From UBA4719 sp038249115 (GTDB lineage: Bacteria; Actinomycetota; Actinomycetes; Actinomycetales; Dermatophilaceae), in contig JBBRWQ010000005.1 of the NCBI GenBank assembly GCA_038249115.1, forward strand, positions 1 to 62,546: a DNA stretch of 62,546 bases, read 5' to 3'. The notes beneath the pieces are model-generated. The model was given only the letters and a program-made list of their open reading frames with translations. It was not told the DNA's origin and searched no databases. This document shows positions 23,990-32,118 of the stretch, one piece after another. Position numbers and translations under genes: made by a program. The number at the start of each line of letters is the position of its first letter. The stretch's first letter is position 1.

Positions 23990-25092
23990 GAGGCACTCTC
24001 CGAAGCGGATCGGTGGGGAAGGGATGCAGCCGGCTGGGAGCCAACAGGCTGGGCGATCACGGTGGCGACCGAACCGTCGGATCCGCTCGCCTCGGGTTGG
24101 TCAGGCGGTTGGTCGTGCAGTTGGTCGAACGGTTGGTCGAGCGGGTCCTCGCCGGCTGGCGATATCCGGGACCGAAGCCCGGCGATGTCAGCGGCCCCGT
24201 CAGCCAGCAACACGGTGGCGAGCTCGCGGCCAAGGCGTTCGGGCTCCATCAACGAGCCGACGCCGGAGCGACGCAGATCGATGCTCGCGTCCTCGGTACC
24301 GGCGAAAGCGCGCAGGAACAGCTCTGTGCCGTGCTCGCTGTCGACCACCTCGGCCAGGGCGCCGACAGGCGCGGTGCAACCTGCTCCGAGAGCCGCGAGA
24401 AGGGCACGCTCGGCAGTCACGCAGGCACGGGTGTCCGCGTCGTCGAGCTGCGCCAGAGCCTCAACCAGGTCCGGGCGGTCTTGGCGGCACTCGACCGCGA
24501 GGGCCCCCTGCCCCGGAGCCGGGAGCATCTGCAGCGGATCGAGGATCTCAGTGACCTCGTTCATCCGGCTGAGGCGGTTGAGCCCGGAACAGGCCAGCAG
24601 AACGGCATCCAGAGAACCGTTGTGCACCAGCGAGATACGGGTGTCGACGTTGCCACGAAGGTCAGTCACGCGCAGGCCGAGTCCGAGGGCGGCGAGCTGG
24701 GCCGCCCGGCGCGGGGACCCTGTGCCGACCACCGATCCGGCGGGAAGCTCACCCAGGGTCAGTCCGTCCCGTGCCACGAGTGCGTCTCGGGCATCTTCAC
24801 GAACCGGGATCGCAGCAATCACCAGACCCGGCTCAGGGGCCACTGGCAGATCCTTGAGCGAGTGGACAGCGACGTCGATCTCGCCGGTGAGCAGTGCCCG
24901 GCGGATGGCCGTGGCGAAGACGCCCGTGCCACCGATGCTGGTCAGCGAGGCTGTGGAGGTGTCGCCCACAGTGGTGATCTCGACCATCTCCACCAGATGT
25001 CCCAGCCCGCGCAGCTGGTCGGCGACCATGCCGGCCTGAGTCGTGGCGAGCGCGCTGCGCCGGGTGCCCAGCCGGATGCTGATGCCGTTCAT
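23986..25092 (-). CDS. hemC: Porphobilinogen deaminase HemC with a repeat-containing C-terminal tail
   Basis: 368 residues, about 50 longer than usual. Makes hydroxymethylbilane from four porphobilinogens. Motifs: IRLGTRRSALATTQAG, VHSLKDLPVAPEPGLV, VGTGSPRRAAQL, LRGNVDTR, MLPAPGQGALAVECR and the dipyrromethane cofactor cysteine in LGAGCTAPVGALAEV. After the normal end the tail holds five DQPx-type tetrapeptides and a Ser/Ala-rich stretch to GTGA-overlapped HemD. ATGA overlap with hemA upstream. The tail is not needed for the known fold and is probably disordered. Confidence 0.96.
   Translation of the reverse strand: MNGISIRLGTRRSALATTQAGMVADQLRGLGHLVEMVEITTVGDTSTASLTSIGGTGVFATAIRRALLTGEIDVAVHSLKDLPVAPEPGLVIAAIPVREDARDALVARDGLTLGELPAGSVVGTGSPRRAAQLAALGLGLRVTDLRGNVDTRISLVHNGSLDAVLLACSGLNRLSRMNEVTEILDPLQMLPAPGQGALAVECRQDRPDLVEALAQLDDADTRACVTAERALLAALGAGCTAPVGALAEVVDSEHGTELFLRAFAGTEDASIDLRRSGVGSLMEPERLGRELATVLLADGAADIAGLRSRISPAGEDPLDQPFDQLHDQPPDQPEASGSDGSVATVIAQPVGSQPAASLPHRSASESAS
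24091..24150. repeat. Five imperfect 12-bp tandem repeats inside hemC
   Basis: Consecutive 12-mers share a GGTTGGTC core (CTCGGGTTGGTC, AGGCGGTTGGTC, GTGCAGTTGGTC, GAACGGTTGGTC, then a degenerate unit). On the coding strand they encode EDPL-DQPF-DQLH-DQPP-DQPE. The unit length is a multiple of three, so copy-number change would keep frame. Confidence 0.85.
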
Positions 25093-26402
25093 GCCACGGC
25101 TCCTGTCTCGGGAGGGACCGACACGGCGGCGACGTCGCGCGGGTCGAGGTCGAAGAGCTCTCGCAGGGCTTGGGTGTAGTCGCCGGCGTGACCGTCACCA
25201 GCAAGCTCCTTGACCCGGACGGTCGGGGTGTGCAGAAGCTTCTCGACGACCCGGTGCACCGCGAGCTGGATCTCGGCGCGCGTGTTCTTGGACAGGTCCT
25301 CCGGCAAACGCTGGTCAAGACGACTCAGCTCTGCGGCGACCACATCTGCCGCGCGGGACCGTAGCGCAGCGACGGTGGGTGCGACCTCATGGGCCCGGCG
25401 GTACTGGAGGTACTCGGCCACCTCGGCGACCACGAGATCGCGGACCGACTTGACGTGCGGCGCGAAGCTGGCATCGGCAGCCAATGCCTCGCCAAGCTCT
25501 ACGAGGCCGACCACCTGGACACCCGGCAGGTCGGCAACGTCCGGCGCCACGTCGCGAGGCAGCGCAAGATCGATCAGCACCTGAGGCCCACCGGTGCGCG
25601 TTGCAGCGGCAGCCTTGAGAATGTCGGCAGTGACCACGTGACCGACGGCGCCGGTGCACGAGATGACCAGGTCCGCCTGGGACAGCGCGGGCTCGAGATC
25701 CTGCAGGGGAAGCGCGCGGCCACCGGTTGCGGCCGCGAGGTGCTCGGCCTTGGCCAGCGTGCGGTTGATGATGACGAGCCCGGCCGAGCCAAGCCTGGAG
25801 ATCGTGGCGGCGGCGAGGCTGCTCATCGACCCTGCGCCGACCACGAGCACGCGGGTATCGGCAAGCGGCCCGCGCACGTCGGCGGAATACCGCAGACCGG
25901 CCTCGACCATCGACACGCTGACGGTGTCGATCCCCGTCTCGGCGTGAGCTCGTTTGCCGACACGCAACGCCTGCTGGAACAAGGTGTTCAGGGTGGGGCC
26001 CACCTGCTCGCGCTTCTGTGCCGAGCGAAGCGCCGTACGCAACTGCCCCAGGATCTGGCCCTCGCCCACCGCCATGGAGTCCAGCCCGCAGGCAAGTGAG
26101 AACAGGTGGGCTACTGCGCGGTCCTCGTAGTGGACGTACAGATGCTCGCGAAGCACCTCCAGCGGCACACCCGCCGCGGCCGCGAGCGCGTCGCCGATCT
26201 CCGTCACCGCACCGTGGAAGGTCTCGGCAACGGCGTAGATCTCGACCCGGTTGCAGGTCGCAAGGACAACAGCCTCGTTGACGTTGGCACCGTCGCGCAC
26301 CACAGCGGCCAACGCCGCGGCGCGACCCGGGTCCAGGGCTGCTGCCTCCAGCAGCCACATCGGCGCCGACCGATGTGACAGACCCAGCACGACAACACTC
26401 AC
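25089..26402 (-). CDS. hemA: Glutamyl-tRNA reductase HemA
   Basis: 437 residues from a GTG that overlaps the rex stop (GTGA). NADPH-dependent reduction of Glu-tRNA to glutamate-1-semialdehyde, the committed C5-pathway step. VVVLGLSHRSAPMWLLE start, nucleophilic C50 in EAVVLATCNRVEIYAV, SMAVGEGQILGQLR, ETGIDTVSVSMVEAGLR, Rossmann VLVVGAGSMSSLAAATI, VISCTGAVG and DLALPRDVAPDVADLPGV. The dimerisation helix region follows. HemA plus HemL shows heme is made by the C5 route. Confidence 0.97.
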   Translation of the reverse strand: MSVVVLGLSHRSAPMWLLEAAALDPGRAAALAAVVRDGANVNEAVVLATCNRVEIYAVAETFHGAVTEIGDALAAAAGVPLEVLREHLYVHYEDRAVAHLFSLACGLDSMAVGEGQILGQLRTALRSAQKREQVGPTLNTLFQQALRVGKRAHAETGIDTVSVSMVEAGLRYSADVRGPLADTRVLVVGAGSMSSLAAATISRLGSAGLVIINRTLAKAEHLAAATGGRALPLQDLEPALSQADLVISCTGAVGHVVTADILKAAAATRTGGPQVLIDLALPRDVAPDVADLPGVQVVGLVELGEALAADASFAPHVKSVRDLVVAEVAEYLQYRRAHEVAPTVAALRSRAADVVAAELSRLDQRLPEDLSKNTRAEIQLAVHRVVEKLLHTPTVRVKELAGDGHAGDYTQALRELFDLDPRDVAAVSVPPETGAVA

Positions 26403-27085
26403 GGAGCAACCTCCAACAAGGTCTGGCCTGTGCGAGTCGGGACGGTCTTGCGTTGTTCGTGGAAGGCAAGGATCTGCAGCTCGGTCGCCAGGTCGACCTT
26501 GCGTACGTCGACGCCTTCGGGGACCGAGAGCACGCACGGGGCGAAGTTCAGGACCGACCGCACGCCGGCGGCGACGAAACGGTCGCACACCTCCTGTGCG
26601 GAAGGGGCAGAGGTCGCAATCACGCCGATCGCGACTCCGTGCCGGTTGACGACCTGCTCAAGGTCGTCAACCGAGCCGACGACCTGCCCGGCGATCTTCT
26701 GACCAACGACCTCGCGGTCCCGATCCAGCAGCGCGACAACATGAAAACCCCGAGTGGCGAAGCCTGAGTAGGCCGCCAGCGCGTGACCCAGGTTGCCCAG
26801 TCCCACGATCGCCACGGGCCAGCTCTGGGTCAGCCCCAGCTGGCGGGTGATCTCGTGGGCCAGCATGTCTACCTCGTAGCCGACCCCGCGCACGCCGTAG
26901 GAGCCCAGGTGGCTGAGATCCTTGCGCAGCTTGGCGGAGCGGACCCCGGCCTCGGTGGCCAGCTCTTCGGACGAGACGGAGGCGACACCGCGCCCGGCGA
27001 GGTCCGTCAGCGCACGTAAGTACTCCGGCAACCGGGCAACCGTGGCGTCGGGGATCTCTCGACGGGCTGCTGGGTCCGCGATCAC
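26399..27085 (-). CDS. rex: Redox-sensing transcriptional repressor Rex
   Basis: 228 residues from GTG 27085 (VIADPAARREIPDATVARLP). The N-terminal winged helix has VSSEELATEAGVRSAKLRKD and LSHLGSYGVRGVGYEV; the C-terminal NAD(H)-binding Rossmann domain has VAIVGLGNLGHALAAYSGF and CVLSVPEGVDVRKVDLATEL. Rex leaves DNA when NADH rises, so it derepresses respiratory genes when oxygen is limiting. A near-perfect Rex operator lies 82 nt upstream, and hemA, hemC, hemD and hemB follow with overlaps, the arrangement described for Streptomyces rex-hemACD. Confidence 0.96.
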   Translation of the reverse strand: MIADPAARREIPDATVARLPEYLRALTDLAGRGVASVSSEELATEAGVRSAKLRKDLSHLGSYGVRGVGYEVDMLAHEITRQLGLTQSWPVAIVGLGNLGHALAAYSGFATRGFHVVALLDRDREVVGQKIAGQVVGSVDDLEQVVNRHGVAIGVIATSAPSAQEVCDRFVAAGVRSVLNFAPCVLSVPEGVDVRKVDLATELQILAFHEQRKTVPTRTGQTLLEVAP

Positions 27086-27166
27086 GGAGGCATCGGCTCT
27101 TCTCTGGTTGCGCCCCTCATAGCACGGAGGGGCTGGAGCGCGTGGGTCACCCCCGACTCTAGATGT

Positions 27167-27184
27167 TTGTGAACGCGTGCACAA
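27167..27184. promoter_or_regulatory. Rex operator (ROP site) of the rex-hem operon
   Basis: TTGTGAACGCGTGCACAA is an 18-bp palindrome differing from the symmetrical actinobacterial form TTGTGAACGCGTTCACAA by one base. It lies between the upstream glutaredoxin-like gene and the rex start, so Rex should autoregulate the whole heme operon according to NADH/NAD+. Confidence 0.92.
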
Positions 27185-27248
27185 AGTCGCGGAACACCTC
27201 AGATACCTGATATGCGAGGGCTCACGGCTCGGCTCGCCGACGCGGGCG

Positions 27249-27527
27249 TTACCTCTCAGGAACCTGCGTCGTCCCGGCGTCGGCAAGCGTCGCGCGCAGC
27301 CTGGACTCGTTGATGCGCCAGTGGTCATGGTGGACCCCGTCCACCAACGTCACAGGGATCTGTTCCCAGTACTCAGCACTCAGCCCGGGGTCGTCCAGGA
27401 TCGAGCGCTCCGCCCATGAGACGCCGAGGTCCAGCGCCACGCGCTCGATCACCTCGCGAACCGGGCCGCACAGATGGCAGCCGGGCTTGGAGATCAGAAC
27501 GATCCTCGGCGGGGTGAAGTCGGTCAC
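27249..27527 (-). CDS. Glutaredoxin-like small thiol protein
   Basis: 92 residues: RIVLISKPGCHLCGPVREVI with a CxxC active site at the start of the first helix, IPVTLVDGVHHDHWRINESR with the cis-proline strand, matching the glutaredoxin-like DUF836 group of actinobacteria. GTG start. It lies immediately upstream of the Rex operator on the same strand, and its own promoter is probably the short gap at 27528-27562 or read-through from the acyltransferase side is unlikely because that gene follows its own start. Partner proteins unknown. Confidence 0.82.
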   Translation of the reverse strand: MTDFTPPRIVLISKPGCHLCGPVREVIERVALDLGVSWAERSILDDPGLSAEYWEQIPVTLVDGVHHDHWRINESRLRATLADAGTTQVPER

Positions 27528-27562
27528 AGGGCCAGCGTATGCCGATCGGTCCCGTCCAACGG

Positions 27563-28912
27563 TCAGAAGAAGACTGACCTGCGCTGCATGAGCAATGCGT
27601 AGAGCGTCTGCTGGATCGTCTCGCGGACCTGGTCGGTGAGATCGAACACCAGCATGGGGTCGTCGGCCGCCTGGGGACCCAGAGACGCCGTGTCAACCGG
27701 CGCCCCGAACTCGATGATCCACTTGCTCGGCAGCGGAATCAGCCCGAGCGGACCAAGGAGCGGAAAGGTCGGCGTGACCGGGATGTACGGGGCTCCCGTC
27801 AGCCGGGCGATGGTCTTGAGGTTCCCGATGATCGGATAGATCTCTTCGGCCCCGACGATGGAGCAGGGCACGATCGGCACACCGGTTCGTAGTGCTGCCG
27901 CGACGAATCCGCCTCGGCCGAAACGCTGCAGCTTGTAGCGCTCGCTGAACGGTTTGCCGACACCCTTGAAACCTTCGGGCCATACGCCGGCGAGCTCGCC
28001 GGAAGCCAGCAGCCGTTCGGCATCAGGGTTGGCGGCCAGGGTGGAACCGCTCTTGCGCCCCACCTGACCGATGAGCGGTGTCTGGAAGACCAGATCTGCC
28101 GCCAGCATGCGCAGATGACGCCGAGCCGGGTGTTCGTCATGCACCGCGACCTGGGTCATCAGCGAGTCGAGCGCGATCGTTCCGGAATGGTTTGCCACGA
28201 TGAGCGCGCCGCCATCGCTGGGGATGTTACCGATGCCGCGCACCTCCACGCGGAACCACGACTTGTACAAAGGCCTCAGCAGCGGCAGGTACATGTGTTC
28301 GGTGAAGTCCTCGTCGAAGCCGTACTGATCGACGGTGTAGTCCCCGGTGAGCCGACGACGGACAAAGGCGAGTGTTCCGGCCACCCGGCGTTCGACCTCT
28401 TCGCCGGAGAGCCCAGCCATCTCGGCCGCGCCCCGCAGGCTCGCGATCGCCATCTTGAGCAGCTCGTCCAGGCTGGAGACTGCCTTCGTGCTGGACGACG
28501 GAGCCTTCGAGGTCCCAGACGCCGCAGGGGCTGGCCCCAGTCCAAGCCGGGCTGCAGACGCAGGCGCGGCCGCGGGCGCAGTGAAGCTCGTCCTCACGGG
28601 GCGACGTGGCTCCTTCTGGGATCGGGCACCCGAGACGCTCGCGGACTTGGCCGTCGGGACTGGTCGGGACGTCGGCACCGGCCGTGGACGGTGGGCGCGG
28701 ACGGCACCAGTGCCGTCGACGGAACGGAGAGCAGGGCGCGGCCCGCTCCCGTCGTCTGACGGGTCGACCAGCATCGGTGTCCGCCGGCGCTTGGCCCTCT
28801 CGCCGGAGGCCCTGGCGACGCCGGCAGCAAAGGCGTCCGCGCCAGGACGGCGGCCCGCCGACTTCTTCGCCGGGGACCCACCGGACGGCGGGAGGATCTT
28901 GGGATCAACCAT
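27563..28912 (-). CDS. Lysophospholipid acyltransferase (PlsC-like) with long disordered N-terminus
   Basis: 449 residues. Residues 1-150 are Pro/Ser/Ala/Arg-rich and low-complexity (RPRPVPTSRPVPTAKSASVS). An amphipathic segment follows, then the acyltransferase: GALIVANHSGTIALDSLMTQ with the acyl-transfer histidine, GVWPEGFKGVGKPFSERYKL corresponding to the FPEG block, and GVPIVPCSIVGAEEIYPIIG. It would esterify lysophospholipid or another glycerol-like acceptor at the inner membrane face. Its ATG overlaps the epimerase stop (TGATG), a pair also conserved in mycobacteria. Confidence 0.85.
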   Translation of the reverse strand: MVDPKILPPSGGSPAKKSAGRRPGADAFAAGVARASGERAKRRRTPMLVDPSDDGSGPRPALRSVDGTGAVRAHRPRPVPTSRPVPTAKSASVSGARSQKEPRRPVRTSFTAPAAAPASAARLGLGPAPAASGTSKAPSSSTKAVSSLDELLKMAIASLRGAAEMAGLSGEEVERRVAGTLAFVRRRLTGDYTVDQYGFDEDFTEHMYLPLLRPLYKSWFRVEVRGIGNIPSDGGALIVANHSGTIALDSLMTQVAVHDEHPARRHLRMLAADLVFQTPLIGQVGRKSGSTLAANPDAERLLASGELAGVWPEGFKGVGKPFSERYKLQRFGRGGFVAAALRTGVPIVPCSIVGAEEIYPIIGNLKTIARLTGAPYIPVTPTFPLLGPLGLIPLPSKWIIEFGAPVDTASLGPQAADDPMLVFDLTDQVRETIQQTLYALLMQRRSVFF

Positions 28913-29961
28913 CAGTCGTTCCTTCCTGGCATCAATGTGCGACCGACCGCGTTGACCACCGAACCCGCCAGTCCGCTGACCGCCGCACCGATCGCAGGGC
29001 CACCCGGAAAACCTGACCCCGCGTGGGAGATGAAGTCTTCGAATGCCGTGCGGGTCGTGTACTTCGGCTCAAGACCGAGCACCTCACGCATCCTCGTGGT
29101 GTCCAGGGCTCTTCCCCATGCCAGGAAGCGCATCTGGTCCTGGGAGAAGTCCGCCAGCCCCGCGCGCTTGACGAGCTGGCCCAGGAGCCCGCCAGAGGAC
29201 ATCGGGACCGGGAACGAGGCCCGGCCAGAGAGTCGAATGGCCTGCTGCACCGTGATGACACCGTCGCCTGACACGTTGACGATGCCGACCGCAGGGCCCA
29301 CGGTGGCGAGCCTCAGCCCTTCGAGGGCGTCGTCCTCATGGACCAGCTGGAGCCTCGCGTCATATCCGAACGGCGTCGGGATGACCGGCAGGCTGAAGTA
29401 GTCGGTCAAGCTGGTCCTGATGCCGGGGCCGACGATGTTGGCGAGTCTCAACATCGAGATCTCGACGTCCCCACGACGTCGCGAGAAGCCCCTGACATAT
29501 CCCTCGACCTCAACCGAGTCCTTACCAAAGCCTATCCGTGGCAATGACTTTGGACCCATGTCCTCCGTGAACATCGCCGGGTCGCGAGGTGAGGATCCGT
29601 AGACGGCGGCCGAGGACTTGACCACGAGGCGGCGGATGCTCGGGGCCTTCTGGCAGGCCGCCAGGAGCTGCATGGTGCCGATGACGTTGATCTCCTTCTG
29701 GGAGACCCGTCCGCCCACAGACAGCGGTGTCGCAATGAGGTTCATGTGGACGACGGTGTCGACCTCGGCCTGCGTGATGATCTTGGCGATCATCGGGTTT
29801 CGGATGTCGGCCCGGATGAACTCGGCGTCGCCGATGTCGTGCAGCGGCGGGATGACGTCGACGCCGATCACTCGCTTGATGCCGGGCTCGGCGGTGAGCA
29901 GACGCGCAAAACGACCGCCGAGGTAGCGGGACACTCCCGTTATCAGGACCACATCCGCCAT
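28912..29961 (-). CDS. NAD-dependent epimerase/dehydratase family protein (extended SDR)
   Basis: 349 residues. Cofactor loop VLITGVSRYLGGRFARLL, then GVDVIPP, DTVVHMNLIATPL, KSSAAVYGSSPRDPAMFTED, and VEGYVRGFSRRRGDVEI. The YxxxK pair of typical epimerases is not clearly present, as is common in this actinobacterial subgroup, so catalytic activity is uncertain. It is coupled to the acyltransferase gene downstream, which suggests a shared role in lipid or envelope metabolism; substrate unknown. Confidence 0.82.
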   Translation of the reverse strand: MADVVLITGVSRYLGGRFARLLTAEPGIKRVIGVDVIPPLHDIGDAEFIRADIRNPMIAKIITQAEVDTVVHMNLIATPLSVGGRVSQKEINVIGTMQLLAACQKAPSIRRLVVKSSAAVYGSSPRDPAMFTEDMGPKSLPRIGFGKDSVEVEGYVRGFSRRRGDVEISMLRLANIVGPGIRTSLTDYFSLPVIPTPFGYDARLQLVHEDDALEGLRLATVGPAVGIVNVSGDGVITVQQAIRLSGRASFPVPMSSGGLLGQLVKRAGLADFSQDQMRFLAWGRALDTTRMREVLGLEPKYTTRTAFEDFISHAGSGFPGGPAIGAAVSGLAGSVVNAVGRTLMPGRND

Positions 29962-30065
29962 GCGTCAACCTCCCTCGCCACCGTTTGTCCCTTCACGCCT
30001 CCACAACACCGCAGTGGTATCGCCACACCCGACGGTTGAGACGATCCTAGCCAGAGCAGCACGAA

Positions 30066-30089
30066 GGCCCGCCACCACTGTGACGGGCC
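30066..30089 (-). terminator. Hairpin downstream of the bS22 gene
   Basis: GGCCCG (30066-30071) pairs with CGGGCC (30084-30089), with CAC/GTG extending the stem inside. It begins 16 nt after the bS22 stop on the minus strand. No uridine tract follows, as often in actinobacterial terminators. Confidence 0.5.
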
Positions 30090-30105
30090 CCGCATGAAGC
30101 GCGCG

Positions 30106-30204
30106 CTACTTCTTGTTGCGACGCTGGTGTCGCGTCTTGCGAAGTAGCTTGCGGTGCTTCTTCTTCGCCATCCGCTTGCGGCGCTTCTTGATGACTGAGC
30201 CCAT
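30106..30204 (-). CDS. Small basic ribosomal protein bS22 (AURKAIP1/COX24 domain)
   Basis: 32 residues, MGSVIKKRRKRMAKKKHRKL followed by LRKTRHQRRNKK. Almost entirely Lys/Arg, and nearly identical to the mycobacterial 33-residue bS22, which sits in the decoding region of the 30S subunit. The ATG is preceded by AAGGACA-type spacing. It is flanked by hairpins and has a plausible separate promoter, so it is probably monocistronic. Confidence 0.93.
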   Translation of the reverse strand: MGSVIKKRRKRMAKKKHRKLLRKTRHQRRNKK

Positions 30205-30319
30205 GAGTGTCCTTGCCTTCAAGCGTGAATAGGTGGGTGGTGCTGGGTTGTTACGAACTGCCGTGCCGACGTGCGTCTTTGCAGGCACGAACTCCGCACC
30301 ACGCCGAACATTCCGCGCT

Positions 30320-30349
30320 AGCCTACCGCCCCCACTTCCCCCTGCCCAA
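30320..30349 (-). promoter_or_regulatory. Candidate promoter of the bS22 gene
   Basis: On the minus strand TTGGGC (30349-30344) and TAGGCT (30325-30320) are 18 nt apart. The -10 element lies about 115 nt before the bS22 start. The interval 30205-30437 contains no other gene I can support. Confidence 0.3.
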
Positions 30350-30437
30350 ACCCCGGTCTGGTCGCAACGGCCCGCTCCAGTCTCGGGACAGGCCAAGCGG
30401 GCTCATCTCGCTCGGACCTGGCGCCGCCCGGAGAACC

Positions 30438-30474
30438 GACGAAGGCGGGCCGCTGAGTGCGGCCCGCCTTCGTC
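30438..30474. terminator. Perfect 16-bp hairpin, probable terminator of the BldC-like gene
   Basis: GACGAAGGCGGGCCGC (30438-30453) and GCGGCCCGCCTTCGTC (30459-30474) pair without mismatch around a 5-nt loop. It starts 20 nt after the bldC-like stop on the minus strand and also lies upstream of the bS22 promoter region. Confidence 0.8.
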
Positions 30475-30493
30475 GTCAATCACGCGAACCTGC

Positions 30494-30694
30494 TCAGGCG
30501 GTGTCGACGAAAGACGCACGCAGATAGTCGTGAACCGCACTCTCCGGAACGCGGAACGACCGACCGACCCGAACGGCCGGAAGCTCACCGCTATGGACCA
30601 GGCGATAGACCGTCATCTTCGACACGCGCATGAGCGAGGCGACCTCGGCAACGGTCACAAACCGCACCTCGGCCAACTGGCCTTCCTGAGCCAT
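30494..30694 (-). CDS. BldC-type MerR-like helix-turn-helix regulator
   Basis: 66 residues: VRFVTVAEVASLMRVSKMTV followed by YRLVHSGELPAVRVGRSFRV and a short AVHDYLRASF helix. The length and a winged HTH without an effector domain match BldC, the developmental regulator of Streptomyces that binds direct repeats and multimerises; excisionase-like DNA-binding domains share the fold. The ATG is preceded by GAGGTG. Near-identity of this family across non-sporulating actinobacteria suggests a broader role than development. Confidence 0.88.
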   Translation of the reverse strand: MAQEGQLAEVRFVTVAEVASLMRVSKMTVYRLVHSGELPAVRVGRSFRVPESAVHDYLRASFVDTA

Positions 30695-30819
30695 CGTGCA
30701 CCTCGATCTTCTACACGTGCCATAGTGCCGGCTTCCCCTCCGGCAGACATCCACGTACGTGCAGGCGTAACGATAGGGGCAGAAGTGACCCGTGGGGAAG
30801 TAGTAATCGACGTAGATTT

Positions 30820-30852
30820 GTCGGTTGTCCAGCCGACACGCCGACAACCGAC
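30820..30852 (-). terminator. Hairpin immediately after acuC
   Basis: GTCGGTTGTC (30820-30829) pairs perfectly with GACAACCGAC (30843-30852) around a 13-nt loop that has its own CGGCG/CGCCG potential. It starts 4 nt after the acuC-like stop on the minus strand. Confidence 0.65.
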
Positions 30853-30855
30853 CTG

Positions 30856-32052
30856 TCAGTCAAACCAGATGTCGAGGCCGTGCAGGGGAAAGATGGCCGA
30901 CCGGGTAGCCATCACAGCAGCATCCACCGGGTCCTCGGGGTCATAACCAACCTCCCACGAACGCCACCACACCCGTCCACGCTCAGCTTTGCCGTCACCC
31001 ATGTGGGTCGGCCCCGCCTGCCCGCTGATCTGCTCGACATGATCCCGCCATACCTTCGGCACCTCAGCCTCGAGGGGGATCGGACGGTGAGCGGCGATAG
31101 CCGTCAGATGAGTCCATGCCCGAGGCACGACGTCGACGACCGCATAGCCGCCGCCGCCGAGCGAGACCCACTTGCCGCCGCAGAGCTCGTGAGCCAGATC
31201 GTGGATGGACTCGTATGACGTGCGCTGGGCGTCCAGCGACAGCGACAGGTGCGCCAACGGGTCCAGGTAATGCGAGTCGCATCCGTTTTGGCTGACCAGG
31301 ATCTCGGGGTTGAACGCACGCAACACGGCAGGCACGACCGAGTGGAATGCCCGCAGCCACGCGGCATCACCGGTGCCGGGCGGCAGAGCCACATTGACGG
31401 CTGTCCCAGGCGCACCCGGCCCGCCGGTGTCACCAGGAAATCCGGTGCCCGGGAACAGAACCCTGCCGGTCTCGTGGATGGAGATAGTGAGCACCCGCGG
31501 GTCGTCCCAGAAGAAACGTTCCACACCGTCGCCGTGGTGGACGTCAATGTCGACATAAGCCACTCGCTGGGCACCGTTGTCGAGCAGCGACTGGATCGCC
31601 ACCGCAGCGTCGTTGTAGATGCAGAACCCTGAAGCCCTCTCCGGCATGGCATGGTGCAACCCACCGCAGAAGTTGACACCGTGCTCGGTCTCGCCGCGCC
31701 AGACCGCAACGGCGACATCCAGGGAACCGGCCACGATACGGGCGCTGATCTCATGCATCTTCAGGAAGGCGGGGTCGTCCTCGGTGCCCAGACCACGGGA
31801 CTGATCCGCGTCGCCAGGATTGACCGAGGCCCGACGCACCGCCGCCACGTAGTCGGCATCGTGGACGGTGAGCAGAACCTCGTCATCGGGCACGCCCGGG
31901 TTGACGACCTCGACGTCCGGCCCGTCGAACAGGCCAAAGGCTCCGCACAGCCGGGCAGTCAGATCGAGGCGCAACGGATTCATGGGATGCTCCATACCGA
32001 AGTCGTACCCCGTGAAGCTCTGGTCCCAGACCACGCGCGCCTGTGTTGGCAT
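30856..32052 (-). CDS. Acetoin utilization protein AcuC-like (class I histone deacetylase fold)
   Basis: 398 residues. Zinc-dependent deacetylase motifs: FCGGLHHAMPERASGFCIYN, then AYVDIDVHHGDGVERFF with the catalytic/metal His-Asp pairs, TISIHETGRVLFPGTG, and NPEILVSQNGCDSHYLDPLA with the third metal Asp. A family that deacetylates acetyl-CoA synthetase in Bacillus. No acs or acetoin gene is adjacent. It diverges from ktrA-like DNA (66-bp gap) and ends at a hairpin. Substrate here is inferred only from family. Confidence 0.9.
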   Translation of the reverse strand: MPTQARVVWDQSFTGYDFGMEHPMNPLRLDLTARLCGAFGLFDGPDVEVVNPGVPDDEVLLTVHDADYVAAVRRASVNPGDADQSRGLGTEDDPAFLKMHEISARIVAGSLDVAVAVWRGETEHGVNFCGGLHHAMPERASGFCIYNDAAVAIQSLLDNGAQRVAYVDIDVHHGDGVERFFWDDPRVLTISIHETGRVLFPGTGFPGDTGGPGAPGTAVNVALPPGTGDAAWLRAFHSVVPAVLRAFNPEILVSQNGCDSHYLDPLAHLSLSLDAQRTSYESIHDLAHELCGGKWVSLGGGGYAVVDVVPRAWTHLTAIAAHRPIPLEAEVPKVWRDHVEQISGQAGPTHMGDGKAERGRVWWRSWEVGYDPEDPVDAAVMATRSAIFPLHGLDIWFD

Positions 32053-32118
32053 GATGGCACGCTACCGGTCGCCGCCCATGGAAACGACCTGTTGACCCTG
32101 CATGTTCGAGGAGGACAC

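Noticed and set aside
30320..30340. GGTAGGCTAGC upstream of bS22 considered as an iron box
   Set aside because: Too few matches to the DtxR/IdeR consensus; it reads better as a -10 region.
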